DNA of 64,000 nt, from contig NC_020504.1 in the NCBI RefSeq assembly GCF_000349325.1, positions 1,646,053 to 1,710,052 on the forward strand, read 5' to 3'. Both the position numbers and the translations under genes were made by a program. This document shows, in pieces, positions 7,873 to 16,394 of the stretch. Numbering within the stretch: the stretch's first letter is position 1; each line of letters starts with the position of its first letter. The notes below the pieces were generated by a model that had not been told where the DNA came from, did not search any database, and saw only the letters and a program-made list of their open reading frames with translations. The DNA comes from Streptomyces davaonensis JCM 4913. Its GTDB lineage: Bacteria > Actinomycetota > Actinomycetes > Streptomycetales > Streptomycetaceae.

Positions 7873-9341
7873 GACGGCCGAGCGTGCCGCAACTGCGGGG
7901 TCTGCGCGTGCGGTTGGTGGTGGCCTTCGTCCTCGTCGCCGCGGTCACGGCCGCCACCACCGGCGCCCTGACCTTCCGCGAGGCGCGCAGGGGCGTGCTC
8001 CAGCAGAGCCAGGACACGGTGATCCAACTGTTGCGCACCCAGGTCGGACGGCTCGCCCAGGACCTGTCCTTCCCACCGGGCGAGGACGAGCTGCGCCGCT
8101 TCGCGACGGACGTGGCCGATGTCGAGCCGTCCGGAACCTGGCGGGTCCTGGCCGCGTACGGCGAGCTGAGCGCCACCTCGATCCCCGACGACCCGTTCCC
8201 GGAACTCACCCCCACCCTGCGCGCCTCCGTCGAGTCGAGCATGGCCACGGTCTTCCAGCGGGTCGACAGCGGCGGCCACACGTCCCTGGTCGTCGGCATG
8301 TCGGTCACCTTCGCCTCGTCCGACGGCGGCGCCTACCCCTCCGGCGTCCGGGTCTTCCTGACGGTTCCGCAGTCCACGGAGCGGGCCTATGTCGACGCCC
8401 TGGTCAGCGCCGTGGAGCGGGCCACGGTGCCCGCCCTCGCGCTGGCCGTACTGCTGGCGCTGCTGGCGGCGCGCGGGGTGCTGCGGCCGGTACGGGCACT
8501 GCGCCGGGCCACCCGCTCCATCGCCGAGGGGCGCCTCGACACCCGGCTCGCGGTCAACGGCTCCGACGAACTCGCCGATCTGTCGCACACGTTCAACGAG
8601 ACGGCCGCCGCGCTGGAGCACTCGGTGGCCGAACTGCGCGGCATGGAGGCGCGGGCCCGCCGGTTCGCCGCGGACGTGTCGCACGAACTGCGCACTCCGC
8701 TGGCCGCGATGTCGGCGGTCACCGATGTGCTGGACGAGGACGCCGAGCGCCTGGACCCGGACACCGCCGTCGCGGTCCGGCTGATCAGCGAGGAGACCGT
8801 GAAGCTGGCGCGGCTGGTGGACGACCTGATGGAGATCTCCCGCTTCGACGCGGGAGCGGCGGTGCTGCACCGGGACGAGATCGACCTCGCCGAGTCCCTG
8901 CGCCGTACCCTCGCCGCCCGCGCCTGGACGGACCTGGTGGAGTGCGCGCTGCCACCGCCGGACTCCCTGCGCGGCCGGGTCGACCCGCGCCGCCTGGACG
9001 TGGTCGTCGCCAACCTGGTCGGCAACGCCCTGCGGCACGGCGCCCGTCCGGTCCTGTTGCGGCTGTCCGCGGACGGGGAGCGACATGCGGTGATCGAGGT
9101 TCTGGACAGCGGTCCGGGCATCCCCGACAGCGTCCTGCCGTACGTCTTCGAGCGGTTCTACAAGTCGGACGCGGCCCGCACCCGCACCGAGGGCAGCGGC
9201 TTGGGCCTGGCGATCACCGCGGAGAACGTCAGGATGCACTGCGGCACGGTGAGCGCGGCGAACCGCCCCGAGGGCGGCGCGGTATTCACCGTACGACTCC
9301 CCCTCCCCGTAGACGACTCGCCCCCGGAGATCCCGTCATGA
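7869..9341 (+). CDS. Sensor histidine kinase (AfsQ2-like partner)
   Basis: A 490-residue membrane kinase starting at a GTG that overlaps the regulator stop codon. Order: transmembrane helix (about 14-35), extracellular sensor (36-175), second helix (about 183-203), HAMP (205-257), HisKA with phospho-acceptor His272 in DVSHELRTPL, and a HATPase domain with N box NLVGNALRHG, G1 DSGPGIP and G2 GSGLGLAI. It should phosphorylate the regulator encoded just upstream. The final codons overlap the lipoprotein start (ATGA), so all three genes form one translationally coupled unit. Confidence 0.92.
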   Translation: MRRPSVPQLRGLRVRLVVAFVLVAAVTAATTGALTFREARRGVLQQSQDTVIQLLRTQVGRLAQDLSFPPGEDELRRFATDVADVEPSGTWRVLAAYGELSATSIPDDPFPELTPTLRASVESSMATVFQRVDSGGHTSLVVGMSVTFASSDGGAYPSGVRVFLTVPQSTERAYVDALVSAVERATVPALALAVLLALLAARGVLRPVRALRRATRSIAEGRLDTRLAVNGSDELADLSHTFNETAAALEHSVAELRGMEARARRFAADVSHELRTPLAAMSAVTDVLDEDAERLDPDTAVAVRLISEETVKLARLVDDLMEISRFDAGAAVLHRDEIDLAESLRRTLAARAWTDLVECALPPPDSLRGRVDPRRLDVVVANLVGNALRHGARPVLLRLSADGERHAVIEVLDSGPGIPDSVLPYVFERFYKSDAARTRTEGSGLGLAITAENVRMHCGTVSAANRPEGGAVFTVRLPLPVDDSPPEIPS

Positions 9342-9856
9342 GACCCCTGCGATTCCTCGCGACCCTGTGTGTACTGACCTCTTGCGGCATCCCCACGACC
9401 GGCGTCGTGGAGGCGGGCGGTCCCGCCAGTGGTGTGGTGCCGACGATCGACGTCTACTTCGTGGTGAACGGCGAGTTGATCTCCGCACCTCGGCAGATCG
9501 GCGCACCGATCGACGTCGAGGAGGCCCTGCGGGCGCTCCTCATCGGCCCGAACGACGCCGAGCGAAGCAAGCAGCTCACCACCGAACTACCGCTGCTCAC
9601 AAGCATGCCGACCCCCGACCCGCCCGTCGCCGCAAGCCTCGCACCCCAGCGGAGACCCCGCCCCGACGTGCTGACGGTGACCGAGGAGGACACCGCAATC
9701 TCCGTAGAACTCGCGTCCGCGGGCGAGTTGAGCGACCTCGGAGCGGCCCAGATCATCTGCACGGCCACTGCGGCGCGACGCATCGCGGATCCCGCGGCGG
9801 AACCGCCGCAGGTCACGGTCGTCGGCCACGCGGGACCCACCGTCCGGTGCCCATAG
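9338..9856 (+). CDS. GerMN-like lipoprotein linked to two-component system
   Basis: A 172-residue exported lipoprotein: signal peptide with lipobox LTSC (lipidated Cys16), then one domain whose pattern (VYFVVNGELI, EALRALLIGP, LTTELPLL) resembles GerMN domains found in sporulation and cell-envelope lipoproteins. It overlaps the kinase stop by 4 bp. By analogy with cseA beside cseBC in S. coelicolor, it may tune the kinase at the membrane; that is inference from gene order only. Confidence 0.75.
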   Translation: MRPLRFLATLCVLTSCGIPTTGVVEAGGPASGVVPTIDVYFVVNGELISAPRQIGAPIDVEEALRALLIGPNDAERSKQLTTELPLLTSMPTPDPPVAASLAPQRRPRPDVLTVTEEDTAISVELASAGELSDLGAAQIICTATAARRIADPAAEPPQVTVVGHAGPTVRCP

Positions 9857-9857
9857 G

Positions 9858-9895
9858 AAAAGGGCCCCCACGGGCTACTGCCCGTGAAGACCCTT
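9858..9895 (-). terminator. Terminator of first tRNA-Pro gene
   Basis: On the minus strand an outer AAGGG/CCCTT stem and an inner 7-bp stem CACGGGC-AGTA-GCCCGTG run directly into TTTT. It sits just downstream of the tRNA and converges on the lipoprotein gene. Confidence 0.75.
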
Positions 9896-9902
9896 CGCAC
9901 CG

Positions 9903-9976
<74 letters not shown>

Positions 9977-10021
9977 GTGCGTCCTTCTCGCGGTGACCCG
10001 CGAGAAACGCGCAGGTAAACC

Positions 10022-11464
10022 TTACCGTATGCGACCGGATGCTCCTGTCCGCTCCGGTGTGCGCGGCTCTCCCCGGACGGGAGTCGACGGACGCTGGGCG
10101 CGAGTGGCCGGGACCAGGAGGGCGGCGAGGGCCGCGGCCAGGCAGAGGACCGCGAGCAGGGTGAAGCCGTGGGTGTAGCCGGATTCGTACGGCAGGCCCG
10201 AGGGCTGGAGGCTGCTGGTGACCAGGACGCTGGTGACCGCGGCGCCGATCGAGCCGCCGATGGTGCGGATGTTGGCGTTCATTCCGGTCGCGGCGCCGGT
10301 CTGCTCGGGCGGCACGCTGCCGACGATGAGGTTGGCCATCGAGGCGAAGGCGAGCCCGATGCCGAGCCCGAACACACCCGCGACGACCGCGACTTGCCAG
10401 CGCTCGTCGTGCCACAGGGCGAGGAAGCCGCAGGCGAGGGCGCCGAGCGCGGCACCGGCGGTGAGCAGTGCCTTGGCTCCCACGACAGGCTGTAGCCGGC
10501 CGCCGAGGACTCCGGAGAGGAACATCGCGATCAGCATCGGCAGCATGAGCAGCCCGGACTCGGTGACGCTCGCGCCGAAGCCGTACCCGGCCGAGCCCGG
10601 GGTCTGGACGAAGCCCGGCAGGAAGGACCAGATCGCGTACATGCCCGCGCCGAAGAGCAGGGCGGCGGTATTGGTGGTCCACACCGCCGGCAGCCGCATC
10701 ACCTTCAGGTCGATCAGCGGGGTGCGGGAGCGGGCCTCGCTGTACAGCCACAGGGCGAACAGCACGAGCGCGGCCGCGAACAGGCCGAGGGTCCGGGCCG
10801 AGGTCCAGCCCCACACGCTCGCCTGGCTGATCGGCAGCAGCAGGGCGACGAGCCAGGCCGAGAGCAGTACGGCACCGAGCCAGTTGACGCTGCCGCGGGC
10901 GCGGGTGACGGACTCGGGGACGTAGCGGAGGGCGATCAGGGTGGTCACCGCGACGACGCCGACCGGGATCCAGAACAGCCAGCGGTAGTCGAGGGCGGTG
11001 ATGACGGGTCCGGCGGCGACCATGCCGACGCCGCCGCCCGCGGCGATCACGGCGGACAGGTTGCTGATGCTGCGGGCGACCTCACCGGGCGCGAACTCGT
11101 CCCGGATGATCCCGAAGGACAGCGGGAACAGGGCGCCGCCGACGCCCTGGACGACCCGGGCGACGATCAGGACGCCGATGCTCGGGGCGAGCGCGGCGAG
11201 CAGACAGCCGAGCGCGACGACGAACAGGACGGCGACGAGGGTGCGCTTCTTGCCGATCAGATCGCCGACCCGGCCGAGGATCGGGGTGAACACGGAGGCG
11301 GACAGCAGATACGCGGTCATCACCCAGGTCGCGGTGGACTGCGAGGCGTGCAGTTCCTGCTGCACGGTCGGCAGGGCCGGCGCGATCAGGGACTGGAGCA
11401 TGGAGAACACCGCGGCACCGGTCGCCAGGACAGCGAAAGTGAGCCGCGTGGAGGTGCGGGGCAT
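10022..11464 (-). CDS. MFS drug exporter, DHA2 (14-helix) family
   Basis: A 480-residue inner-membrane antiporter with about 14 hydrophobic helices. The family motifs are visible: GRVGDLIGKKR between helices 2 and 3 (motif A) and a loop-4 Arg region LIVARVVQGVGGALFPLSFG (motif B). It resembles EmrB/QacA-type multidrug pumps. It is divergent from a TetR repressor gene across a 92-bp gap containing two perfect inverted repeats, the classic arrangement of a drug-inducible pump. Substrate cannot be read from sequence. Confidence 0.9.
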   Translation of the reverse strand: MPRTSTRLTFAVLATGAAVFSMLQSLIAPALPTVQQELHASQSTATWVMTAYLLSASVFTPILGRVGDLIGKKRTLVAVLFVVALGCLLAALAPSIGVLIVARVVQGVGGALFPLSFGIIRDEFAPGEVARSISNLSAVIAAGGGVGMVAAGPVITALDYRWLFWIPVGVVAVTTLIALRYVPESVTRARGSVNWLGAVLLSAWLVALLLPISQASVWGWTSARTLGLFAAALVLFALWLYSEARSRTPLIDLKVMRLPAVWTTNTAALLFGAGMYAIWSFLPGFVQTPGSAGYGFGASVTESGLLMLPMLIAMFLSGVLGGRLQPVVGAKALLTAGAALGALACGFLALWHDERWQVAVVAGVFGLGIGLAFASMANLIVGSVPPEQTGAATGMNANIRTIGGSIGAAVTSVLVTSSLQPSGLPYESGYTHGFTLLAVLCLAAALAALLVPATRAQRPSTPVRGEPRTPERTGASGRIR

Positions 11465-11488
11465 GAGGGGGGCCTCTCCGACTGATAA

Positions 11489-11530
11489 AGTGGAGGTACT
11501 CCTCCACTCTAGCGGAGGTCACCCTCCGCT
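11489..11530. promoter_or_regulatory. Twin TetR operators between pump and regulator
   Basis: Two perfect 8-bp inverted repeats with 4-bp spacers: AGTGGAGG/CCTCCACT at 11489-11508 and AGCGGAGG/CCTCCGCT at 11511-11530. Their arms differ at one base and their centres are 22 bp apart, about two helical turns. They fill the short gap between the two divergent starts, so one repressor could silence both directions. Confidence 0.75.
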
Positions 11531-11556
11531 TCAACCGTTGCCCTCGGGAGGCAGCC

Positions 11557-12135
11557 GTGACCGACCGGTCGTTCCCCGTCAGCGAGATCGTCGCGGCCCG
11601 GCGCCCGCACCGTAAGGACGCCGCCCGCAACTACGACGCCCTGCTCGCCGCGGCCCGCGAGGCGTTCGCCGAGAACGGCGCCGAAGCATCCCTGGAGGAC
11701 ATCGCCCGACGCGCGGGTGTGGGCATCGGCACCCTGTACCGGAACTTCCCCGCTCGTCGTGATCTCTTCGAGAGCGTGTACGCGGACGAGGTGAACAACC
11801 TGGTTCAGGTCGCGCGCGAGGTCGCCGAACTGGAACCGTGGGAGGCCCTCACCACCTGGCTCCAGCGGTTCACCGACTACATGGTCACCAAGCGGGCCGT
11901 GCGTGAGGCACTGGACGACCAGTCCGAGATCTTCGACGCCTGCCGTGACTCGATGTACGGGGCGGGCGGGCCCCTGCTGGAGCGGGCACAGCAGGCGGGC
12001 GTGGCGCGCAAGGACATGGACATCGGCGATCTGCTGCGCCTGGTCGCGGGCGTCACCGCGACAACCTTCACCGATGACGCCCAGCGCGACCGAGTCCTGG
12101 CCATTGCCCTGGACGGGGTGCGCGCGGCCCGCTGA
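11557..12135 (+). CDS. TetR-family repressor of the adjacent MFS pump
   Basis: A 192-residue regulator starting at GTG with ribosome site GGGAGG. The N-terminal helix-turn-helix reads IARRAGVGIGTLYRNFPARRDLFESVY (about residues 49-75, key motif GIGTLYRNF), followed by a helical ligand/dimer domain similar to SbtR-type C-termini. The divergent pump and paired operators strongly suggest it represses both genes and responds to a pump substrate. Confidence 0.88.
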   Translation: MTDRSFPVSEIVAARRPHRKDAARNYDALLAAAREAFAENGAEASLEDIARRAGVGIGTLYRNFPARRDLFESVYADEVNNLVQVAREVAELEPWEALTTWLQRFTDYMVTKRAVREALDDQSEIFDACRDSMYGAGGPLLERAQQAGVARKDMDIGDLLRLVAGVTATTFTDDAQRDRVLAIALDGVRAAR

Positions 12136-12175
12136 AACCGGAACGCCGGGCAGGCCTTTGAGCGTGGTGAGGGTC

Positions 12176-12682
12176 TCAGCGGGCCCCGTGTCGCCGGGCG
12201 GCGGCCAGCACTTCGTGCGCGGCGCCCGGCTGCTCCAGCAACAGGGTTCCGGCCTCGTCGTCCCCGCGGTGCAGACGCACCCGGGGCCCGTCGGCGACGA
12301 CCCGCAGCTCCGGCCAGGGGTGGCGCCACACCAGGGCGGACCGCTCCCACAGCTGGATGCTCAGCGTGGTCACCCGCACCTGGTACTGCGGGCCCTGCTG
12401 GAGGTCGGGCGGGGTGTGCTCGGTGTACGGCGGCCGGACCGTGTAGGTCCCGAGCACCGTCTCCCCCGGCTCCAGGGCCGCATCGCGGACATCGCGCCGG
12501 CGTCCGATGGCCACCCCGGTCGAGGCACCGCCCGCGGCAACCGCCAGCACCGCGAGCGCCGCCCACCAGGGCGCGCCCAGCCGGGCCAGGCCCACCAGAC
12601 CGAGCACGGCGCCGATCAACGCGCCCACCAGGGCACCGGTCACCGTGGCACGCCGGCTCGGCCGGGCACCGCCTCCGCTCAT
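12176..12682 (-). CDS. Small membrane protein with PH-like C-terminal domain
   Basis: About 168 residues. Start ATG 12682 is chosen because GAAGGAG lies 8 bp upstream. Two adjacent hydrophobic helices occur near residues 13-35 and 40-58, followed by a soluble beta-rich region (VLGTYTVRPPYTEH, LSIQLWERSALVWRHPW) that looks like a bacterial PH-type or 'YdbS-like' domain. No close functional family is recognised. It converges on the TetR gene. Confidence 0.6.
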   Translation of the reverse strand: MSGGGARPSRRATVTGALVGALIGAVLGLVGLARLGAPWWAALAVLAVAAGGASTGVAIGRRRDVRDAALEPGETVLGTYTVRPPYTEHTPPDLQQGPQYQVRVTTLSIQLWERSALVWRHPWPELRVVADGPRVRLHRGDDEAGTLLLEQPGAAHEVLAAARRHGAR

Positions 12683-12716
12683 TCCCCGCACTCCTTCTGG
12701 CATATGCCAGGACACC

Positions 12717-13482
12717 TTACGTGGCGGCGGGGCGCCGTCCGCCGAGGCCTTCCGTCCGCCGCGCAGCTTGGGCGACCGGCGGCGTCCCGTGCGTGTGGAA
12801 CGACTCGATGGTCTTCAGGCCCCAGGCCTGCCCCTTCTTGCGCTCCTCCTCCGTCCAGGTGATCAGCGGCCAGTCCGGCGCCAGCACCAGCCGGGTGAGC
12901 GGATTGCGCTTGGTCTCCCAGACCTCGGTGATGTCGAGCAGCACCTCGGGCCGGAAACCGCTCATCTCGGGCTGGTGGGGCTCGAAGTAGAAGACCGGCG
13001 GGGCGCCGATGATCTCGCCCTCGCCCGGGTAGCCGATGGCCTGGGGCGAGCACCCGGGCCTCCAGCGCCATGCGGTTCACGGCGGGGTGGTCGCCGTTGT
13101 ACGGGTCCTCGGTGGGGTGGGTGAGGACGATGTCCGGCTGGGTCTCGCGGTAGACGGCGACGAGTCGGTCGGTCAGCTCGGCGGTGGCGGTCAGCGGGTA
13201 GTCACCGGCGTCGAAGAAGCGGACCTCGGCGCCGAGCGTGGCGGCGGCCCGCTCGGCCTCGTCCCGGCGGATCGCCTTGATCTCCGCGAGCTGCTTCCCC
13301 TCGCGCCACGCCTTGGCGAACTCGCCGCGCTCACCGAAGGTCAGACAGGCGATGGTGACCTTCTCCCCGCGGGCGGCGGCCAGGGCGATGGCGCCGCCCG
13401 CCCGCCACACGAAGTCCCCCGCGTGCGCGGTGACGACGAGTGTCGATCGTGGTGGGGCGGCGGGCGCGTTGGCCTGTGTCAT
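12717..13482 (-). pseudogene. GalB-like PIG-L/LmbE-fold hydratase, frameshifted
   Basis: Residues 1-143 match the PIG-L fold group containing GalB (4-oxalomesaconate hydratase) in gallate/protocatechuate 4,5-cleavage: AHAGDFVWRAGGAIA metal-site segment and HPTEDPYNGDHPAV. At 13043-13046 a run of four C's on the coding strand, where three would keep frame, shifts the ribosome; after it the family C-terminus (VFYFEPHQPEMSGFRPEV, FHTHGTPP) continues in the other frame to the stop at 12717-12719. The original protein would be about 254 residues. A one-base insertion in a homopolymer may be a real mutation or a sequencing error. The GntR gene lies 50 bp upstream. Confidence 0.78.
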
Positions 13483-13532
13483 GTCTGCGAACCCCTCGAT
13501 CGACAGGTAGGCGCGCCCGCCTCGGGCCAGGT

Positions 13533-14183
13533 TCAGTCGCGCAGCGCCTCGATCACGCTGCCGAGGTGGGCGCGGACAGCCGCCTCGGCCGCCTCGGGGT
13601 CCCTGGCCCTGATCGCCTCGATCATCGCCAGATGCTCGTTCAGGGACTGCTGCGGACGCCCCGGTCGCAGTGCCAACTGGAAGCGGTGGCGCACCAGTTG
13701 GGCGTTGAGCCGCTCCAGCAGCTCCAGTGCGGTGCGCTGGCCGGAGAACTCCCCGATCCTGGTGTGCAGTTCATGGTTGAGGTCGGAGTAGGTGACCGGT
13801 TCACCGTCGGCCACGGCCTTGGTCATCGCCGTGCCCAGTTCGGTGAGTTCGGCCAGTTCCTCGTCGCTCGCCGCGACGGCCGCCTTCGCCGCGCACAGCC
13901 CTTCCAGGACCATGCGGCACTCGGTGATGGCGACCGCTTCCTCGACCGTGACCACCCGCACCCGCGAGCCACGGTTGCGGATCCGCTCCACGAGGCCCTG
14001 GGCCTCCAGATCGATCAGCGCCGCACGGATGCTCGCCCGTGTCACACCGAACTGCTCGGCGAGTTCGTTCTCCACCAGCCGCTGCGCCGGTGCCATCTCG
14101 CCGTGCAGGATCGCCTGCCGCAGCCGCGCGAGCGCATGCTGCTTGGCCTGCTCCCCGGTGCTCGGACGGGCTTCGTTCGGCAT
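13533..14183 (-). CDS. GntR-family regulator, FCD (FadR) subfamily
   Basis: A 216-residue protein with an N-terminal winged helix (about 13-80: LRQAILHGEMAPAQRLVE, VTRASIRAALIDLEAQGLVE) and an all-helical FCD ligand domain with metal-binding Asp/His positions (DLNHELH, LNEHLAMIEAI). Start ATG 14183 has ribosome site GGGAGG. It precedes the broken GalB-like gene on the same strand and has a palindromic operator ahead of it. Regulators of this type commonly control aromatic or organic-acid catabolism. Confidence 0.88.
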   Translation of the reverse strand: MPNEARPSTGEQAKQHALARLRQAILHGEMAPAQRLVENELAEQFGVTRASIRAALIDLEAQGLVERIRNRGSRVRVVTVEEAVAITECRMVLEGLCAAKAAVAASDEELAELTELGTAMTKAVADGEPVTYSDLNHELHTRIGEFSGQRTALELLERLNAQLVRHRFQLALRPGRPQQSLNEHLAMIEAIRARDPEAAEAAVRAHLGSVIEALRD

Positions 14184-14233
14184 CGTTGCCCTCCCTGAGT
14201 GAGTGCCTGTCGAACGTAAAACTAGCCCAACAG

Positions 14234-14247
14234 AATTGTCAACAATT
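14234..14247. promoter_or_regulatory. FadR-type palindrome upstream of the GntR gene
   Basis: AATTGT-CA-ACAATT, perfect 6-bp arms, contains the TTGT/ACAA core typical of FCD-GntR operators. On the minus strand it overlaps a TTGACA -35 box with a TTACGT -10 candidate 17 bp on, so the regulator probably controls itself. It is AT-rich against the surrounding high GC. Confidence 0.55.
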
Positions 14248-14302
14248 TTGTCTGACGTATTGCGGGGAGGTCCGTCCGGACGGGCGCGAAACGCCGTGAA
14301 CC

Positions 14303-15382
14303 TCACGGCACCGGCGCCGCCCCCTCGTACGCCCCCCGCAGGATCCCGAGCACCCCCTCCGCCGTCACCGTCCGCGGGTTGGCGGACACCTCCCCCGTGA
14401 CCTGGTCCGCCGCGCGCGCCAAGTCGGCCTCGGCCAGGCCGAGTTCGGCGAGGGAGCGGGGGACGCCCGGGGCGCGGGGCAACTCCCACAGGGCGCGCGG
14501 GGCGTCGTCGGTGTTCAGGGCGCGGGCGATGGCCGCGGCGGCTTCGGGGGCGGCGGGCGCGTTGTAGGCGAGGACGTGCGGCAGGACCAGCGTGTGGGTC
14601 TCGGCGTGCGGCAGTCCGTAGGAGCCGCCGAGGACATGGCAGAGCTTGTGGTGCAGGCCCATGGTGGCGGCGCCGAGGCTCAGTCCGCACAGCCAGGCCC
14701 CGTGCAGGGCCCGGCTCCTGGCCGGGAGGGACCCGGGGTCGGCGGCCACCTCGGGCAGCGCCCGCGCCATCACCCGGACGCCCTCCTCGGCCGTCAGCTT
14801 GGTCAGGGGCGAGGCGTCGGGCGCGTAGAGGGCCTCGACGGCGTGGGCGATGGCGTTGACGCCGCTGGTGAGGGAGAGCGGAACCGGCAGGGAGAGGGTC
14901 AGTTCGGGGTCGTAGACGACGCTGCGGGGCTGGACCACCGGGTCCCGGCCGGTGCGTTTGGCGCCGTGTTGGGTCAGGCCCCACACCGAGGTCATCTCCG
15001 AGCCGGAGTAAGTGGACGGTACGGCGATCAGGGGCAGGCCGGTGCGCAGGGCGACGGCCTTGCCGAGGCCGATGGCGGAGCCGCCGCCGACCGCGACACA
15101 GCCGTCGGCGCCGGCCGCGCGCACCGCCTCGACGGCCCGGTCGGCGACCTCGACGGGGACGTGCATCCGGGCCTCGGCGTGCACCCCGGCGCAGTGCTCG
15201 CCGAGAGCGTCCGCGACGGCCCGCGCGGTGTCGGCGCCGCGCGCTCCGCAGAGCACCAACAGGCGCCGCAGGCCCAGGCGTCGGGCCTCCTCCGGGGTGG
15301 CGGTGAGGGCGGCGCCGGGGCGCAGCACGGTCCGCACGGGCGGGAAGTCGTGGGTGAATGCGAGGGGGTCGCTGTCCTTCAC
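14303..15382 (-). CDS. Maleylacetate reductase (iron-containing alcohol dehydrogenase family)
   Basis: A 359-residue enzyme reducing maleylacetate to 3-oxoadipate with NAD(P)H in hydroxyquinol or chlorocatechol degradation. Dinucleotide-site segment VGGGSAIGLGKA, then STYSGSEMTSVWG characteristic of maleylacetate reductases, and a His-rich C-terminal half (HHKLCHVLGG, LPHAETH). The GTG at 15382 has GGAG 5 bp upstream; a longer in-frame extension to 16003 is overlap with the neighbouring gene and is not used. No hydroxyquinol dioxygenase or monooxygenase is nearby, so the pathway is incomplete here. Confidence 0.85.
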   Translation of the reverse strand: MKDSDPLAFTHDFPPVRTVLRPGAALTATPEEARRLGLRRLLVLCGARGADTARAVADALGEHCAGVHAEARMHVPVEVADRAVEAVRAAGADGCVAVGGGSAIGLGKAVALRTGLPLIAVPSTYSGSEMTSVWGLTQHGAKRTGRDPVVQPRSVVYDPELTLSLPVPLSLTSGVNAIAHAVEALYAPDASPLTKLTAEEGVRVMARALPEVAADPGSLPARSRALHGAWLCGLSLGAATMGLHHKLCHVLGGSYGLPHAETHTLVLPHVLAYNAPAAPEAAAAIARALNTDDAPRALWELPRAPGVPRSLAELGLAEADLARAADQVTGEVSANPRTVTAEGVLGILRGAYEGAAPVP

Positions 15383-15411
15383 GGTCGCTCCAGTAGCCGG
15401 GTCGTGGCGCG

Positions 15412-15927
15412 TCACTTGATGAGCGCGTTGGCCACCACTACGCCTACCCCGAGAAGCGCGTCCACCAGCCCGATCAGCACCGCGGTGCGCCACGGGCGGT
15501 GCGCCCAGCGGGCCGTGACCAGGCCCAGGGTGAACAGGAGGGCGATGTTCAGGGTGAAGGCGGGGTACTCCACGCCGTTCGGGGGCCACCAGCCGAGGCC
15601 CGCCCCGGCCAGGATCGCCACCGTGGGCAGGACGGCCGTGACCAGGGGCCACTCCTCGCCGAGCACCCGCAGCGCGTCCCAGCGGCGGTGCGGCGAGCGC
15701 TCGGCGATGTAGTGGGCGTAGCCGTGGGCCAGGGCGGAGGCCAGCGCGGTCACCAGCAGCCACAGGGCGTCGTAGCCGCGTCTGGCCTGGGAGGCATGGC
15801 CGTACTGGCTGAGGGCGGCGACCATCGAGCAGGCGAGGACGGAGCCGTAGACACCGCCGAACATGATCGCCTCGCGGGTGTCGTTCCGGTGCCGTTCCGT
15901 GCCGGCGGCCGGGGTGTCCTGCGCCAT
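15412..15927 (-). CDS. Integral membrane protein, unknown function
   Basis: About 171 residues from ATG 15927 (GGAGGG just upstream; a GTG at 15942 is the alternative). Four or five hydrophobic helices: near 22-40, 50-70, 90-112, 118-138 and 148-168. It resembles a family of small actinobacterial four-helix proteins with no assigned role. It lies 29 bp upstream of the maleylacetate reductase on the same strand, so the two may be cotranscribed. Confidence 0.65.
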   Translation of the reverse strand: MAQDTPAAGTERHRNDTREAIMFGGVYGSVLACSMVAALSQYGHASQARRGYDALWLLVTALASALAHGYAHYIAERSPHRRWDALRVLGEEWPLVTAVLPTVAILAGAGLGWWPPNGVEYPAFTLNIALLFTLGLVTARWAHRPWRTAVLIGLVDALLGVGVVVANALIK

Positions 15928-16049
15928 GCCCTCCACGATCACCCGGCTCCGGCCGCCCCGCCAGTCGCGACGAAGTGTCCTCCCACCTGGGCCGATACCG
16001 CACACTCTGTCGACGGTGCGGACCGGCCGCCGCTGGTTAGGGTCCTGCC

Positions 16050-16394
16050 ATGAGCCACAGCTTCGTTGTCCATGTCCCCGACGCCGAGCTCGAACCCGAG
16101 CCGCTCGACCCGGAGCAGATCGTCTCCGGTACGCCCGAGGTGACCGGGAAGGTGGTCTGGGAGTCGGCGGACGGGCGGCAGATCCGCGGGGTCTGGCAGA
16201 TCACGCCGGGGGTGGTCACCGACGTCGAGGCGGACGAGGTGTTCGTGGTGATCAGCGGTTCGGCCACGATCGAGGTCGAGGGCGGGTCGACGCTGAAGGT
16301 GGGGCCCGGCGATCTGGCGGTGCTGCGCGCGGGCGACCGTACGACCTGGACCGTGCACGAGACCCTGCGCAAGGCGTATTCGATCAATCTGTGA
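16050..16394 (+). CDS. Small single-domain cupin protein
   Basis: A 114-residue protein with one conserved cupin barrel (VVWESADGRQIRGVWQITPG ... EVFVVISGSATIEVEGG ... VGPGDLAVLRAGDRTTWTV). It fits the DUF861/EutQ-like cupin_3 group, of unknown or sugar/ureidoglycolate-related function. Classical cupin metal His residues are mostly absent, so catalytic activity is uncertain. Its last 11 bp overlap the convergent LacI gene. Confidence 0.78.
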   Translation: MSHSFVVHVPDAELEPEPLDPEQIVSGTPEVTGKVVWESADGRQIRGVWQITPGVVTDVEADEVFVVISGSATIEVEGGSTLKVGPGDLAVLRAGDRTTWTVHETLRKAYSINL

